Shown in pieces: positions 1-12,579 of a stretch of 64,000 nt of DNA. Origin of the DNA: Microcebus murinus. Its lineage: Eukaryota; Chordata; Mammalia; Primates; Cheirogaleidae. Below the pieces are notes generated by a model that was not told the DNA's origin, ran no database searches, and saw only the letters and a program-made list of their open reading frames with translations. Where the stretch lies: the NCBI RefSeq assembly GCF_040939455.1, contig NC_134108.1, forward strand, positions 4,059,501 through 4,123,500, in the 5' to 3' direction. The position numbers and the translations under genes are program-made. The stretch's first letter is position 1. The number at the start of each line of letters is the position of its first letter.

Positions 1-1500
1 GAGACTCCTGTTGTGTATATGCTGGCTTACTTGACAGTATCTCACTAATTCCTGAGGCCCTATTCAATACTTTTAACTGTTTTTCCTTCTCTTCATAGAG
101 TCTGTTGATTCTTCTGCCTGATGCAATGTTCTGTAGAGTCCTCTGCAGTGAATCTTTCATTACTGTTATTATACCATTCAACTCCAGAATTTCTATTTGG
201 TTCTTTTTAAAAAATATGTATATATAATTTATATGTCTTTATTTATATTTTCTATTTGGTGAAGCATGTTTTCCTTTAGTTTTTTCGACATGATTCCCTT
301 TAGTTCTTTGGGAACATTTAGCATAGCCTATTTAAAGTCTTTGTCTAGTAAGTCCAACATGTAGGTTTCCTCAAAGACAATTTCTATTGATTGTTTCTTT
401 CCTTGTGTAAGGACCATGCTTTCTTCTTTCTTTGCATGCCTCACACATTTTCGTTGTTGTTGAAAACGGGACATTTTAAATAACAAAATAAGACAAACCT
501 ATGTATCAAACTCTCACACCTCCCCAGCATTTTTTTGGTTTTGCTGTTTGTTGCAGTTGCTGTTTTCTTGTTTTGTGAGTTTTATGAACTCATTTTGCTA
601 AGTTTGTATTTGTTGTCATGTGTGGCCATTGAGGTCTCTGCTCAGCTATCTTAGTGGTCAGTTAATATATTGGACAGAGAATTCCTTAAATGCTTTTGAC
701 CAGTAAGTCTCCTAATATTTGTCAAGGGGCTCTCTGTGAGTTTTGAAGCATGTTATCAATGCTTACACTGGAAACATGCACCTCTGACTTAGCCTTTGCC
801 TCCTGCCATGCAGAGTGTCAAGATCAGCTAGAGGTGAGAGCTCAGGACCTTGCCAGAAGTTTTGCTTAGCACGTACATCGCCCTGTGCCTGAGCACAGCC
901 CCTGGACATGCGTGTGGCCTCCCAGATTCCCAGGAACATTTCAGAGCATGTCAACCCCCCTGTGGACATCTCATTTCTCAACTTTTCCTTACAAGTTGTT
1001 GATTCATTTATTATTTGTTTCAACTAATATTCACTACCTCCAGGAGCCGGAAGTTAATTAAGTGCCTATTTTGTTTCCTTTTTCTGACATGTTCTTCCAG
1101 GAAGAAGGATTTTTTTCCACTGAAAGAGCTCCATGTCAAATCAAATGCAGTCTTAAAAAGTAGGCTCTTTGAGCAGGCCACCACCAGAAGGGTCAAAAAT
1201 AGCAATTTTCTGGGAGTGGGTCTTTTGGAGAACTCCAGAACCATTCTACCTCCTCTGGTGGCTGCCCATCTACTGGTTTTCACTACCAATGCAGGTTACT
1301 GTTTTTCAAGGCCACCATGGAAATGGGGAGTGGGAGATGGACCACAGAGCCAACTGTATGTACCAAGATGAGCTATTTTTCTTGAACAAAGTTGTAAAAA
1401 AGTTGATTCTGATGATTTTCCTTTTTGAAATTTTCTTTTAAAACATTTTCATCACTTCAATGAAGAAAAGAATATTGGGATATCTTTATTCCACCACATC
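1..1500 (-). mobile_element. Ancient L1M-type LINE fragment, antisense
   Basis: The stretch follows, in order, a text common in old mammalian L1 copies: a 'send-to-next-phase' like run of T-rich segments around 330-480 (tccaacatgtaggtttcctc, gcatgcctcacacattttcg), then a TTG-rich patch near 540-600, then short conserved pieces at 700-760, 960-1060 and 1380-1430. No reading frame survives. Sub-family was not assigned; it could be an L1M or a HAL1-like relative. The right end near 1500 is approximate. Orientation is inferred from the matching strand. Confidence 0.65.
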
Positions 1501-3010
1501 CACTGACATCACTCCACGTGCACACTTTTACCGTGTAGTAGTTCACCAACAAAGTATGCTACCTGAGCATTGGCAGTGCCTCGCTGGCATGCAGGCCACA
1601 CAGGTAATACTTATACAGATGCCTCGGGGGTGCGAATGGCAAGACCGTGCCCACCGTGGCTCCCCCTGCAGCCCCACGTGGAACCCCTCCTCTCTCTCCC
1701 CTGACTGAGACTGCTATTGCCACAGCTGCTGCTTCTACTGCAGCCATCACCACTGCCACCTGGGCCGATGCTCATCCCGCAACCCCTTCCTCAGGTCCAC
1801 GTGGCACACCAGACTGTCCCAGGCTTGCATATGCATTCCGAGAGACAGGGCCGACTGCTCAGCCCACACATCGCCTCCTGGCATATCCCCTCTGCTCACC
1901 TGCGTGTTGCTTGCTCCATAGGACTTCACTTACAAAATACAAGCTCGAAGATAAAATGATTATTTAGAATTTCAATGCAGCGACAGAAGAGCATAAATCC
2001 AAGTGAGCCACCCCTCGAGAGAGAGAGCAGAGTCTTGCTCCCATGAAGCCTATATTGGTCATGATTTCTAGACTTTTATAATATCTTTTCTTTCATCCCT
2101 TTGTCCTTCTTAAATGAAGAGTCAGATATATGTACATTTTTTCCTGCCTCTTTCTTTGGTAGCATAGGGATCTTATAAACTGTCTTATGAAGAAATTATA
2201 TAAGCAGTATAGTTTGTATGATATCTAGCATCAAACATGTGTCCAATAAGTGATAATTCCCTCACTCATAGCATCTTCCCTTCCTGTTATTAATATTGGA
2301 CAGTGATTTCTATTTCTGGAATATTGATATGCTTTTACCTTTGAACTTTCTGTTCTTATTACTCCTTTTCCTTCAGATGACCTGAATGTTAATAGTTTTT
2401 TAAAGTTTTTAGTGCTCCTTTGCAGAGGTTCCAACATATTTTACCTGGATGTTAAGTAAGAATCTCATTAACTTTTTTCTTTAAGCTTGGAACCACCTCC
2501 ATAGACATGTCCTATTGTTCCTTGTACTTTGAATAATTCTTCATTTCAATTACAATGATTTCTTACAAGTCACTTTGAACCATTAGCAAGCAATCACTTC
2601 TAAATCAAGCTTAGGTTATTTTATTTTTAATTTAAAAAGGTAGTCACATTGTGACATACATTAATATTTGTTGTTAAAACACTAAGAATTCTTTTTCTTT
2701 CATTTTTTATGAATAATTTTCTTAGAATCATACCTTGGAAACTACTTAAGTCTTTCCTTTATGAATGTTAAATACCTACCCATTACTGCTTGAATTAATT
2801 TTGTGAGATAACAATTGCTATATTCACTTAGCTGACTCTTCAACCCAGAAAATTTTTTGCCTTCAAAATGCCTTTGGAGTGTCTATGTATTTAAACTGAG
2901 TTCAAATACTGAAGGTCTATCATGGAAATATACTGTACTTGTGTTAGGCTAAATGTAAGGGTAAGGCATGGTCTCTGGATTCTAAAGTATCAGAATGTAG
3001 CTAAAGTTGT
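1501..3010. other. Unassigned sequence
   Basis: The part from about 1640 to 1960 is GC-richer and contains loose CTG/CCA triplet runs (1700-1760); the remainder is AT-rich. Short overlapping open frames here show no domain, signal peptide or consistent codon pattern. I recognise no repeat family or gene. Confidence 0.5.
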
Positions 3011-3150
3011 GTATATATGTAAATATGTTTATTTACACATACATAAATAACATACACATATGTGCATATATGTAAACATACAATTGTAAGTATATCTATT
3101 AATAAATAGATATGTAAACAAAATATATTTCCATGTAAATAAATCTGTCA
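3011..3150. repeat. AT-rich low-complexity tract
   Basis: Imperfect alternation of TATGTA and ACATA words on a TA background, resembling a decayed (TATG)n/(CATA)n microsatellite. Confidence 0.7.
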
Positions 3151-3699
3151 CCAGAATAGAGAGCAAGTGATATAACATTGACTTTTAAGATCGGTAGACC
3201 CTTAGCCCCTCTGTTATCTGTCTCATCCTCTATAGCCCAAGCTCAGCCTCCATGACTGCCTGCCACCCACCCCCATGATGCACCCTTCCTGCCCTGGTCT
3301 CTACCTGTGCACCTGACATCCTGCTGTAACCACTGTTCTCCCTCTTGTGACGGTGGCTTTTTACCCACCAGAGCAGGTAGGAAGGCACAGGTGCTCCCTC
3401 CCCTTTATTAGTCCATCCCTAGCATGGAACCAACTTTCTCATAATTTGTCCTGGTCCATCCAACCAGCTTTGAACTTTTAATAAGACCTGATTAAAATGT
3501 CCTGGATCACTCAAGGAAATCACAATAGAAGAAAAAATAACCTTACAATGATTCGTACCTGAGATCACTTTCAGAGTTGCTGGCCTAGAGCAGTCTAGAG
3601 GGCCCATCTCCACAGGGCTGCCTCACTGCCCAGCTCTAGTGGGAGGACAACTTATCCATATATCAGACCTGGAGGCAAGGCAGTGTTGCAGTGGCAAGT
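3151..3699. other. Unassigned sequence
   Basis: Mixed-composition single-copy-looking DNA. The pyrimidine-rich part at 3190-3350 has no recognisable exon or repeat. Confidence 0.5.
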
Positions 3700-4185
3700 C
3701 CATCAGACTCTATATATTTATTCAAAATTATTTATTGAGCATCCACTTATGCCAGACACTGTGTGGGCACTTAGAACATATCAGTGAACAGAACAATCAA
3801 AGATCCCTGCTTTCATGATGATTCCATTCTATTGGAGAAAGGTATACAAGAAAAAATAAATGGAATAGAACAGACATTAAATAGTATGTTTTACAAGATG
3901 ATAATTGTTATGAGAGAAAAAGAAAATGTATAGTATATTAAGGGAAACCAGAGTGCCTCCGCTTAGAGAAAAGAGGGTGTTAGAGCTTTAAGTAAGGGCA
4001 GTGTGGACAGGCCTTACTGAGCAAAGAACATTTGAGTGATGTCTTGGATGAGGTGAAGGAGTGAGTCCTGAGGATATATGAAAGGCAGAACATTCCAGAA
4101 AGAAACAGCAGCCAGGGTAGGACATGGAGAAGGAGGTGAGGAAAGAATCCAACAGCGTTTAGAAGAAATGTGTTGAATGAGTGAA
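3700..4185 (-). mobile_element. LINE-2 (L2) 3' region, antisense
   Basis: It begins with the reverse complement of the L2 3' end (ttatttattgagcatccact, gccagacactgtg) and continues through weakly conserved L2 3'-UTR words such as 'gaacaatcaaagatccctgc', 'ggcagaacattccagaaaga' and 'acagcagccagggtaggaca'. It is old and diverged, with no reading frame. Confidence 0.75.
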
Positions 4186-5535
4186 TAAATCACACCTCTC
4201 TATAATGAGCAAAACATGGCTCAGCGAACTCCAGCAATCTGCTTCGATCACAGTGTCTCTGCTCAGGATGCTGGTGTGAGAACGAACTTGCGTTAACTCG
4301 CAGAAACCACTCTAAATAAATCCTCGAGGATGTGATATGATGGGATAATATTACCATTACTGTTGCGTAACGGTACTTCCACTCACTGCAAGAAGTAAAA
4401 TGCCTCTTGTTATGAATGTTACGAGAAGAGAGATTAATTCTAAATATGAAGGAGGAATATAAATGGGATGAGAATCGGGCTAATCCTTAAATAATACAGT
4501 GTTACAAGTTACCTCTATTTTTCCCTCAGGAATTAGGGGAGAAAGACGAGTCACAGACACAAAGCAGAGGACCTGGATCTCCTTGTCTGACGGTCTGCTC
4601 TCTCTCGTCCCTGTGTGACTGGTCTGCACCTCAATGCCAGCATCTGCTCCGACAGGCAGGACTTGCCCCCCAGCGAGTGTGGCCGCCGCCCTCGCTGCTT
4701 CTGTGGCCTTAGCTCCTGGGCGGTCCCCTCCTCGCCAGGGCCACGTGTCAGCCAGCCCTCACCTGTACTTCATTCAGGTCCTCTCGCAGACTCTCCCTCA
4801 GAAAAGGTTGGCCCGGAACCTTCTTTCTAAGCAGGAGTTGCCAGATCTGACAGATGGCTGTAGAGGGAAGGCAATTCCAAGAGAGGAAACTGAAGGGAGG
4901 CCAAATGGCGAGCATATTTTAATTATGTTTCTGATACAGAGGCATTGCAACGGGAAAGGTCTCAAAAGAAAACGGATCTCCCCTCACTCAAGTTACTCCA
5001 GATGAAGGAATATTCGCTGACGAGTCTATCACAGATGCGAGTGGAGGGCGGAGAATGGTTCGTGCAGCAGTGCAGGGCTAATCCCGGTGGAGCGTCAGAG
5101 CCTGGGCCTCGGGACGGCTCAGTTACCGGAAGCTGGGGACAGCCTGGAAGAGGAGATGGGGTGGGGAAGACCACTCTGAGAGGAGGTTGACCGGTGAGAG
5201 AAGTGAGCCTTGCGTGCTCCAGCACCTGTCACGTGGGATGAATGTCTCTCTCGTGCCTCTAGAACAGTGCCTGCTATGCGCCGTCCGTGGAGAACTGAAA
5301 AACAAATTCCCAAATCAGTTTCTGTGTTCATGGATCTGAGTTGAGACAAGGCAAGCCCAGGCAACCTCACAGGGAGGGATCCTGGGCAATAAATACCCTG
5401 CCTCAATCTTCCGATGCCCTCGGGGCAGCCAGGGAGCTGAATGCAGTTGCCCAGCTCAGCCTCCTGGAGCAGAGCGCACAGTGGGTCTAAAGGCCAGGAG
5501 AGGACAGAACAGCCAGCTTATGCCTGGGCCCTGTG
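4186..5535. other. Unassigned sequence, moderately GC-rich in part
   Basis: 4540-5260 is richer in G+C than its surroundings and carries several overlapping short open frames on both strands. None has a recognisable domain and no consistent splice pattern is evident. CpGs occur but are not dense enough to call an island by eye. Confidence 0.45.
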
Positions 5536-5539
5536 CTAG

Positions 5540-5968
5540 ATTCCTGGGGCAGCCAAGGCAAAGAAAGCAACAGAAATTTGCATCTCACGGTTCTGGAGAT
5601 GATAAGACTAAAATCAAGGTGTTGGTAGGGCCCTCTGAACCTGTAGGGGGTTCCTTCCTTGCTTCTGCCTAGCTTCTGTTGGTTTGCTGGCCATCTTTGG
5701 CATTCCTTGGATTACAGACGCATCACTAATAATACTCTGTGTCCATGTGGCCTCCGTCCTGCACCTCTGTCTGTCCACACGGCCTTCTTCTAATAAAGGC
5801 ACTAGCCATAGTGGCTTAGAGGCCTATTCTACGCCAGTATGACCTCAGCTTAACTGCTTGTGTCTGCTGGGACCCTGTTTCCAAATAAGGTCATTTTTTG
5901 AAATACTTGGCGTTAGGACTTCGATACATCTTTTTTTTTGAGGAGACACAATTCAACTCATAACAGGA
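5540..5968 (-). mobile_element. MLT1-type MaLR LTR, antisense
   Basis: The order of landmarks matches an antisense MLT1 LTR: 'caacagaaatttgcatctca' (5569), 'cacggttctggagatgataa', 'ctggccatctttggcattcc', 'gaccctgtttccaaataagg' (5871) and a terminal 'acacaattcaactcataaca' (5946). These are long-terminal repeats of a non-autonomous ERVL relative. It is diverged and no internal region is attached. Confidence 0.85.
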
Positions 5969-7745
5969 CCAGTGAAAAAGAGAAAGGCATGATGTGCAAA
6001 GATTCAGTTAGATTAGGATATAAAAATGAAAGAAACAATAATATTAACATACTATAAAAGATGCAGTGACGCTGGCAACAATCTGATAGAAACAATGATA
6101 TTAGCAAAGCAATTGGCAGTGATTACAACTGTGTTCAGGGCTGTTCATAATATTCACACCATAAGTGAGGTACGAAACTGTATTCAGCAGGACTGGAGTC
6201 CATATACCCTCCTAGATGGTACTTTAAATAGTATCTATTTGCTTCTGTCGTATTTACAACAAAAGCTATTAAATTATAAAAGTTAGAACTTAAAATTCCA
6301 TGAGAACATGAGTACCTTCTCTCTCCTACTTACACAATACATCTATGTGCAAAAGCGTACTAACTTAGAAAATAATTTAGAGAAGTCATGGCTACATATG
6401 AGAATCCATTCATGTCACTGTGCCTCATTTCTAGAAGAGAACCGTTCAGAAACTGTACCGGACATACCATTTAGCTGCTCAATTATGTTCCTTGCTTGAT
6501 ATATTTTCATGGAAATCTATGACTATCTCTGCAGCCAAAAGTATCAGATGATAGCTCTTGGCTTGGTTGTTACAGCTGTTTTAAGAGGCAATTTGAATCA
6601 CTGTAGAGTCAGGGTAATTGCCTGTAAGAAATTTACAAGCATTCCAGAAAACACAGAAAATCCAGCTACAGATAATCTGAAGGTTGCCAAGGACCACTGC
6701 CTCCTTGGGAACTTTTATGTATGTCTGCTACAGCCAGATGTCTGTGTTTTTGTAATGTCAAGGAACAGGAAGCAGCTGAGAGAAGTGGCAATAACTGGAT
6801 CAGGTGGGGGAAGAGCCCTAAGGATTAAGAATTCAACTCACATTTTCATGACTCACAAGGCCTTTGTGAATCTAAACTCATTTGAAAACCATTTGTAAAG
6901 CCGAATTAATAACCCTCAAATTTCCTTCATTTTTCTAGGAAAGAAAAAATAGACAACATCTCCTGGGTTTGCTTTGACTTCTGTAAATCCTACAAGCTAT
7001 AATTTGGGAAGCTTTTTGGAGCTTATAACGTAATTAAAACAAGTAGGGGCCTTTTGTGAAACAAAAACTTAAATTCTTTAGAGTCAAGACCTGAGAACAC
7101 ATCTGGTGCACTACCTTGACCAGTGTTTTTATCTTCAGTAATCCAAGATCTAACAATTTTGCTTGCATGTAACAATACATAAGAATAAATGGGCTCATTG
7201 CTGGCTCAGTTGATTAAAATAATAATAATACATAAATAATCACCTAAACATGATGGAAGTGTGTTGGCATACAAGTGTGTTGGCACCAGTCGGGGAAAAT
7301 GAAATGATCCATCGATCACTCTGTGGGGGTGAAGGAACAGGACAATCCATGCTGAAGGACATAATAATATCCCTTCAGATATAATTTACAGCCCAGAGAA
7401 ATAGTGTGTGCAAAAAAAAAAAGGAAAAAGAGAAAGAAAGAAAGAAAAATTACCTTCTAGGCAATAACAGAAAAAATTCTTGGTTCTCCCTGGGAAGTTT
7501 GTTACTTGATCTCTACAAAGATTGCACCTCTACTCTTTTAGGAATGGAGGATATATGTGGAGTGAGCCAGTTTTGAGTTCAGAAAACAGAAAACGGCTTT
7601 ATAATGAAGAGATATTTTGAAATGGGCCCTGTCAGCATATGGTTTTCATATGCTGAGCGGAAATGGGGGTTCTGGTTGGGAGAGCAGTGTGGACACAGAG
7701 AGACGGCCGTGGGGACAGCACTCGGTCTGCCCACACGCGTCGAGG
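5969..7745. other. Unassigned sequence
   Basis: AT-rich DNA without a recognised family. It includes an A-rich/GAAA microsatellite at about 7408-7448. The longest open frame (6509-6898, plus, 129 codons) lacks any recognisable domain and I do not call it a gene. Confidence 0.5.
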
Positions 7746-7951
7746 GCAGCGTCAGCAAACCATCCCTGGAAAGGGCCGTATAGCACGTTTTAGGCTCTGC
7801 AGGCCACGAGGTTTCTAGTGCAGCCACTCCACTCAGGAGTCGTCGTGGAAGCTTTGAGCAGCCTAGAGAACACGTATGTGTTGGGGACGGTCTGGTTCCA
7901 ATGAGACTTTATTGAGGAGCTGGTGGTGTGTAGCCATGGTTTGCCACCTAC
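7746..7951 (+). mobile_element. hAT-Charlie-like non-autonomous DNA transposon fossil
   Basis: The left edge 'gtcagcaaac' and the right edge 'tggtttgcca' are near-complementary, as expected for terminal inverted repeats. Between them lie 'aaagggccgtatagcacgtt', 'ttaggctctgcaggccacga' and 'ggttccaatgagactttatt', matching a common MER-type element that encodes no transposase. A second copy of the same family in the same orientation is at 28117-28333. The exact family name was not assigned. Confidence 0.7.
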
Positions 7952-7979
7952 AAACCCCAGCAGAACAGAGATTTTTGTC

Positions 7980-8065
7980 TTGTTTTGTTACACATTTATC
8001 CCAAATACCTAGTGCAGTGACTAACACACAGTGCATGTTCAGTGACCATCCGTTAAATGATACGT
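7980..8065 (+). mobile_element. L2 3' end, sense
   Basis: Matches the L2 tail in order: 'cctagtgcagtg', 'acacacagtgcatgttcag', 'ccgttaaatga'. It is short and diverged. Confidence 0.55.
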
Positions 8066-9829
8066 AAAGGGAAGAAATAGAACCTGGAGCTGGAAAAATA
8101 TAATAGGCCCATGCTAGGGAACCCACGACTGTCATCCCGAGATCTGGCTTTATTTCATAGGCAGGAGGGAATCGCCAAAGGTTTTCTCTGAACGATGACT
8201 GCCTGCATGTCAGGATGGCAAGTCTGGCAGGTGGGCTTGATGGATTGATGAGTAGAAATATTTAAATCAGAAAGGCTGCTGGCATATTTCAATTCGTGTA
8301 AGAGAGAGGAGATCCTGAACTATAACCCGAGTGGTGGCATGACTAAGGTATACTTCTCAGAGCCACAACCTGTAGGACTCAGCAGTGCGCTGAACAGCAG
8401 AGACATGAACTGGTGACTAGGAACATGGTTGGGGCATTATTAAATGACAGAAGCCAGGATGCTGATGTCAATGAGCAGACGAGGTGTTTAACCCTGAAAG
8501 TCAAGTGTAGGTGATGGCAGTACATCTGCGTATACGTGTCATGTCTGTCGGGGGCGTTATTAGAAAGGTGGATTATTAGAAAGTTCTTATCTTGAGAAAT
8601 AATTGGGTATGAGAGATTGTGTCATGTGCCTCGTCAGGAAGTGAGTTCCCCCACCCGTAGTGGATTCTCCTGCATGGCACTTAGAGGGTGGTTCCCAAGT
8701 TTCCACGTAGGTAAAGAAGGAAGCGCATACAATGGGAGCAAGGGACTTCCGTGGAAATCATTCCTCTCTTGCATGCATTGTGTGTCATGACTCTCAATTA
8801 CCTGCCAGATATCTAATTTATTTGAAAAGCACTGAAAAAACAAAAAACAACAGCAAAAAAAAAAAAAAAACAAACCCAAAATGAAACAGTAATAAAATTA
8901 GCAATTGGCTGGGGTTTCCATGAAGTTTATATTTTTGAAGGACGAACAAGTTTTGACATTTAAGGTCATAAGCCAGACCAAAAATAAAGTTTGAAGTTCT
9001 TTATCACCTGAATCACCAGTGTGATGGCTAATAACAAATGTCACTGACAACTGTGTACTGTGGAGAAAGAGACCTCTGGGGACCAAAAGTACATGCGGTT
9101 GCAATTTTACTTATGATTCTATTCCTAAAATATTGTTCTCTGTCAGTACCATTGCAAGAAGAAATACTGATGAGAACCACAGTGAAATTGGGTCAGAAAT
9201 TTAAAAATGAATTTAGTCCTATAGAAATCAAACAAAATATAGCTTAGAAGTCTAAGAATGAAGCCTAAAGTTCAATATGCTTGATTCTTCCTAAAGACCA
9301 TCGGCTATATTTCTCCTTTTTCCAGATTTTCATCCTCATGGTATTGTCCTTGAATACTCTACTTTCTAGAGAAAAGGCTACAAATCCAAGTTGCTGCAGG
9401 GGCCAAGCAGATAACATCAATGTGGATAAAATGGGCCAGAAATAACCAAATGGAGCGGAGGCAGCGTGGGTGACATCTGTCCTTGCAAAAGCTGTGGGGG
9501 ACAAGAAGCAGCAGCCCAACGCCAGCAGAACAGAGCTTCGTGTCTCTGGCACTTCTGATTTTCATGCAAAGCAAGACGTGCACATTTTATATGAAATCTA
9601 TGACTCTTTAAATGCTGGTAATTAATTAAATTTTTAATATAGTTGGGCCAAAAAAATCTGTGAATCCCCAGTTGGCTGTCTCCTGGTCTGAGTCATTGTC
9701 TTGTGGGAGATCATTGATGAATTGTTCAGTAATTAATCACGATTAGCTATTGTTTTGAACAAATGTGTTTATAAATATCATCTAGGGCTTGAATCAGGGA
9801 AAACCAGAAAATCACTTAGGGAGAATTAT
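8066..9829. other. Unassigned sequence
   Basis: No recognisable gene. An A-rich tract lies at 8833-8880 (its complement is a poly-T that creates a spurious phenylalanine-rich frame on the minus strand). The rest shows no family I recognise. Confidence 0.5.
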
Positions 9830-9958
9830 CATGATAGCTAACTCTTTTATTTCATTAACTATATGCTATGTAATATTCTAAGTGCTTTTATGATTTGATA
9901 ACTCATTTATTCTTCAGAGCAACCTTGTTAGTAAAATACTATTACTCTTGTTTTCTAG
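9830..9958 (-). mobile_element. MIR SINE, antisense, left part (split by L1)
   Basis: Shows the antisense MIR 3' half: 'tgctatgtaatattctaagt', 'aactcatttattcttcagag', 'caaccttgttagtaaaatac'. It stops abruptly at 9958, where a LINE-1 begins, and resumes at 11152. MIR is a tRNA-derived SINE of early mammals. Confidence 0.8.
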
Positions 9959-11151
9959 TTTCAGAATATTACAAATTCTTTGGTCACATAAATTGCCTTT
10001 GCACCACCCAATTCAAAGCTATGAAACATGCCCATCCTCCAGACAGTGTGCACCACCCCCATTAGGTGTGAATTTATCCATTCCCTCTTCCCCCACCACA
10101 CTATTACTTCCATATGTGCACTCAAGTGTTGATATGTTAACTGGTGGTTGATCACCAATTTGATGGTGAGTACACACAGTGCTTGTTTTTCCATTCTTAT
10201 GATACTTCACTTAGTAGAATGGGCTCCAGCTGCATCCAGGATAATACAAGAGGTGCTAAATCACCATTGTTTTCGGTGGCTGAGTACAACTCCATGGTGT
10301 ACATATACCACATTTTATTAATCCACTCATGTATTGATGGATACTTGTGTTGTTTCCAAATCTTTGCAATTATGAATTGTGCTGCTATAAACATTCGAGT
10401 GCAGATGTCGTTTTAATACAATGTCTTTTTTCCTTTGGGAAACCAAGTAGTAGGATTGCTGGATCAAATGGTATTTCTATTTTTAGTTCTTTGAGGTATC
10501 TCCATATTACTTTCACAGAGGTTGTACTAGTTAGTAGTGGATAAGTGTTTCTATCTCTCCAAATCCATGCCAACATTTTTTGTTATGGGAATTTTTGACA
10601 AAAGTCATTCTCACTGAAGGTAAGTGATATCTCACTCTGGTTTTGATCTGCATTTCTCTAATAATTAGAGACATTGAGCATTTTTTCAGATGTTTCTTGC
10701 AATTAGTCTATCTTCTTTTTAAAAGTTTCTGTTCATGTCCTTTGTCCACTTTTTAATGGGGTTTAGTTTTTCTTGCTGATTTTCCTGAGTTCTTTATAGA
10801 TTCTAGTTATCAGCCTTTTGTCAAATTTGCATGCAAATATCTTCTCTCATTCTGTAGGTTGTCTGTTTGCTCTCTTGATAGTTTCCTTGGCTGTGCAGAA
10901 GCTTTTTAATTTGATCATGTCCCATTTATTTATTTTTGTTGTTGCTGTGATTGCCTTTGGAGTCTTCTTCATAAATTCTTTGCCTAGGTCAATGTCTATA
11001 AGAGTTTTTCCAGCATTTTTTTCTAGAATTCTTATGGTTTTATGCCTTAGGTTTAAGTCTGTTATCCATCATGAGTTGATTTTTATGAGAGGTGAGTGGT
11101 GCAGATCCTGTTTCCGTCTTCTACATGTGGCTATCCAGTTTCCCCAGCACC
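9959..11151 (-). mobile_element. 5'-truncated LINE-1 3' end, inserted in MIR
   Basis: Antisense L1 reading: 3'-UTR first (9959-10110), then ORF2 C-terminal coding on the minus strand. Familiar ORF2 words are visible in short broken frames, e.g. the minus frame 10197-10394 with PSIHEWINKMWYMYTMELYS. The element is truncated at about 11151 inside ORF2. It is flanked by imperfect copies of attactctt (9941-9949 and 11152-11160) extended by a T-rich stretch, consistent with a target-site duplication from target-primed reverse transcription. Several stops and indels make it inactive. Confidence 0.9.
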
Positions 11152-11300
11152 ATTACTCTTTTTATTTTATAGAAAAAGAAACTGAGGTACAGGGAGACCA
11201 GATAACTAACAACTTCACACATCTAGTAAATGGCAAATCTCCAAGTTGACTGTCAGCAGACAGACTCCAGTTCCTGTGTGCTAACCACTCTGCTATCTCT
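11152..11300 (-). mobile_element. MIR SINE, antisense, right part
   Basis: Continues the MIR interrupted at 9958: 'aaaaagaaactgaggtacag', 'aacttcacacatctagtaaa', 'tggcaaatctccaagttgac', 'gctaaccactctgctatctc'. Together with 9830-9958 it makes a nearly complete antisense MIR. Confidence 0.85.
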
Positions 11301-11319
11301 TCACATGTTCATCCTGAAG

Positions 11320-11480
11320 TGCAGAGAGTCACGTAGCCTTTCTGATCTTAGTTTTCTTTTTGCTAAAATGGGAGCTTATTGCTTACTATCTGCCCAGGTT
11401 GGGTGTTGTAAGGATAAAAAAAAATAGGATAATATCTGTGAGGTTCTTGTGTACTACTAATTGTTATTCAAGCTTGAACT
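11320..11480 (+). mobile_element. MIR SINE, sense
   Basis: Sense-strand MIR words follow directly: 'gtcacgtagcctttctgatc', 'tgctaaaatgggagcttatt', 'gggtgttgtaaggataaaaa'. It lies head-to-head with the preceding antisense MIR. Confidence 0.65.
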
Positions 11481-12579
11481 GTTATGAAAAACTCGATATA
11501 AGGTACTTAGCATTGCTGAGACCAAAGGCTATGTCACCAGGCTGTCTCAGAATAGCAAGTACCTTCTTGGTAGTTCTGCAGCCAAAGTTTGGCAAAGAGC
11601 ACGAGTATAACAGTTGTGAGAGGTTGTCCAACTGACTCGACCTTCTCACTCTGCTGCCACAGTTAGATGACTAAAAGTCTTAAATAGCTGCTGAATATGT
11701 GGGGAAAATGAATGTGGCCAGTGGTGCAGTGACAATGGTACATTAAAAAGTGCAGACAGTATAATGGCCGTCTAATTTTTTTTTGCTTACTGGGTCTCCA
11801 CCTCCCTCCCTTTCCAGCTATTTGAGTCACTGACGAGTGACAAAGTTGCAGGATGCCATCTACAGCTCCGTAGCCATCATGCAGGCGCTTGAATGTAACA
11901 TCCTGGTTTATAAATCAGAATCACCTTTTAAAAGCTGACAATCTGTAGGTCTGCTGGTGATTATTCCTGCTATCCTGCAGATGAAAGAAAGTATGTCTAA
12001 CCATGGTGATTTGCCACAAATAGAAAACTGAATTACTAATCAATACAGAGTAGCTGAGGTGTTATTATTCTCACTGTTTTGTGAGTGTTATATTCTGCCA
12101 TGGGTGAGAGGAAAGAGAAAAAAAAAAATAAATGGCTAGATCTGTAACTCTACTCAATGTGCTAAGTCAACTATATCAATAACAGGGAGTCAACACCAGG
12201 AAAGGATGGGAATCTGTTTCAGTGGGTTTCTGATATCTTATCCGGGGAAACTGACAACGTAAATAGAGCCAGTTGTGAGGCAGCAAGGCTGACAAAAGCA
12301 GTGTCTAAATGAGTATCCTACAGTATTGCCCTCCAAGAGGGATCACTCACAGGTGTGGGGCACAGCGGGAGGAACCCAGCTGGCAATGAGAAGCGTGTCG
12401 TAGGGCAGCCTCTTAGAGTATGTCCGGAAGCACCCCAGAGATAACTATGTTAAGTGAGCTCATGTTGTAGAACACTTAGCTCAGTGTCTGTCTCATAGCA
12501 CCCAATTAATATTAGCTATCTGCGTTAAGTCAAGAAGCTAGAAACATAGGCCATGCCATCCAAAACCAAGAATAACAGC
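11481..12579. other. Mostly unassigned, with a short MIR tail
   Basis: 12440-12515 resembles the sense MIR/L2 end (acacttagctcagtgtctg, catagcacccaattaatatt). The rest, including a T-run at 11776 and an A-run at 12117, is not assigned. Confidence 0.45.

Noticed and set aside
4540..5260. Possible CpG island or exon cluster
   Set aside because: G+C is only moderately raised and CpG density is low by eye; frames overlap on both strands and no splice pattern is convincing.
6509..6898. 129-codon plus frame
   Set aside because: No recognisable domain or similarity, ordinary AT-rich codon make-up, and no promoter or poly(A) context that sets it apart.
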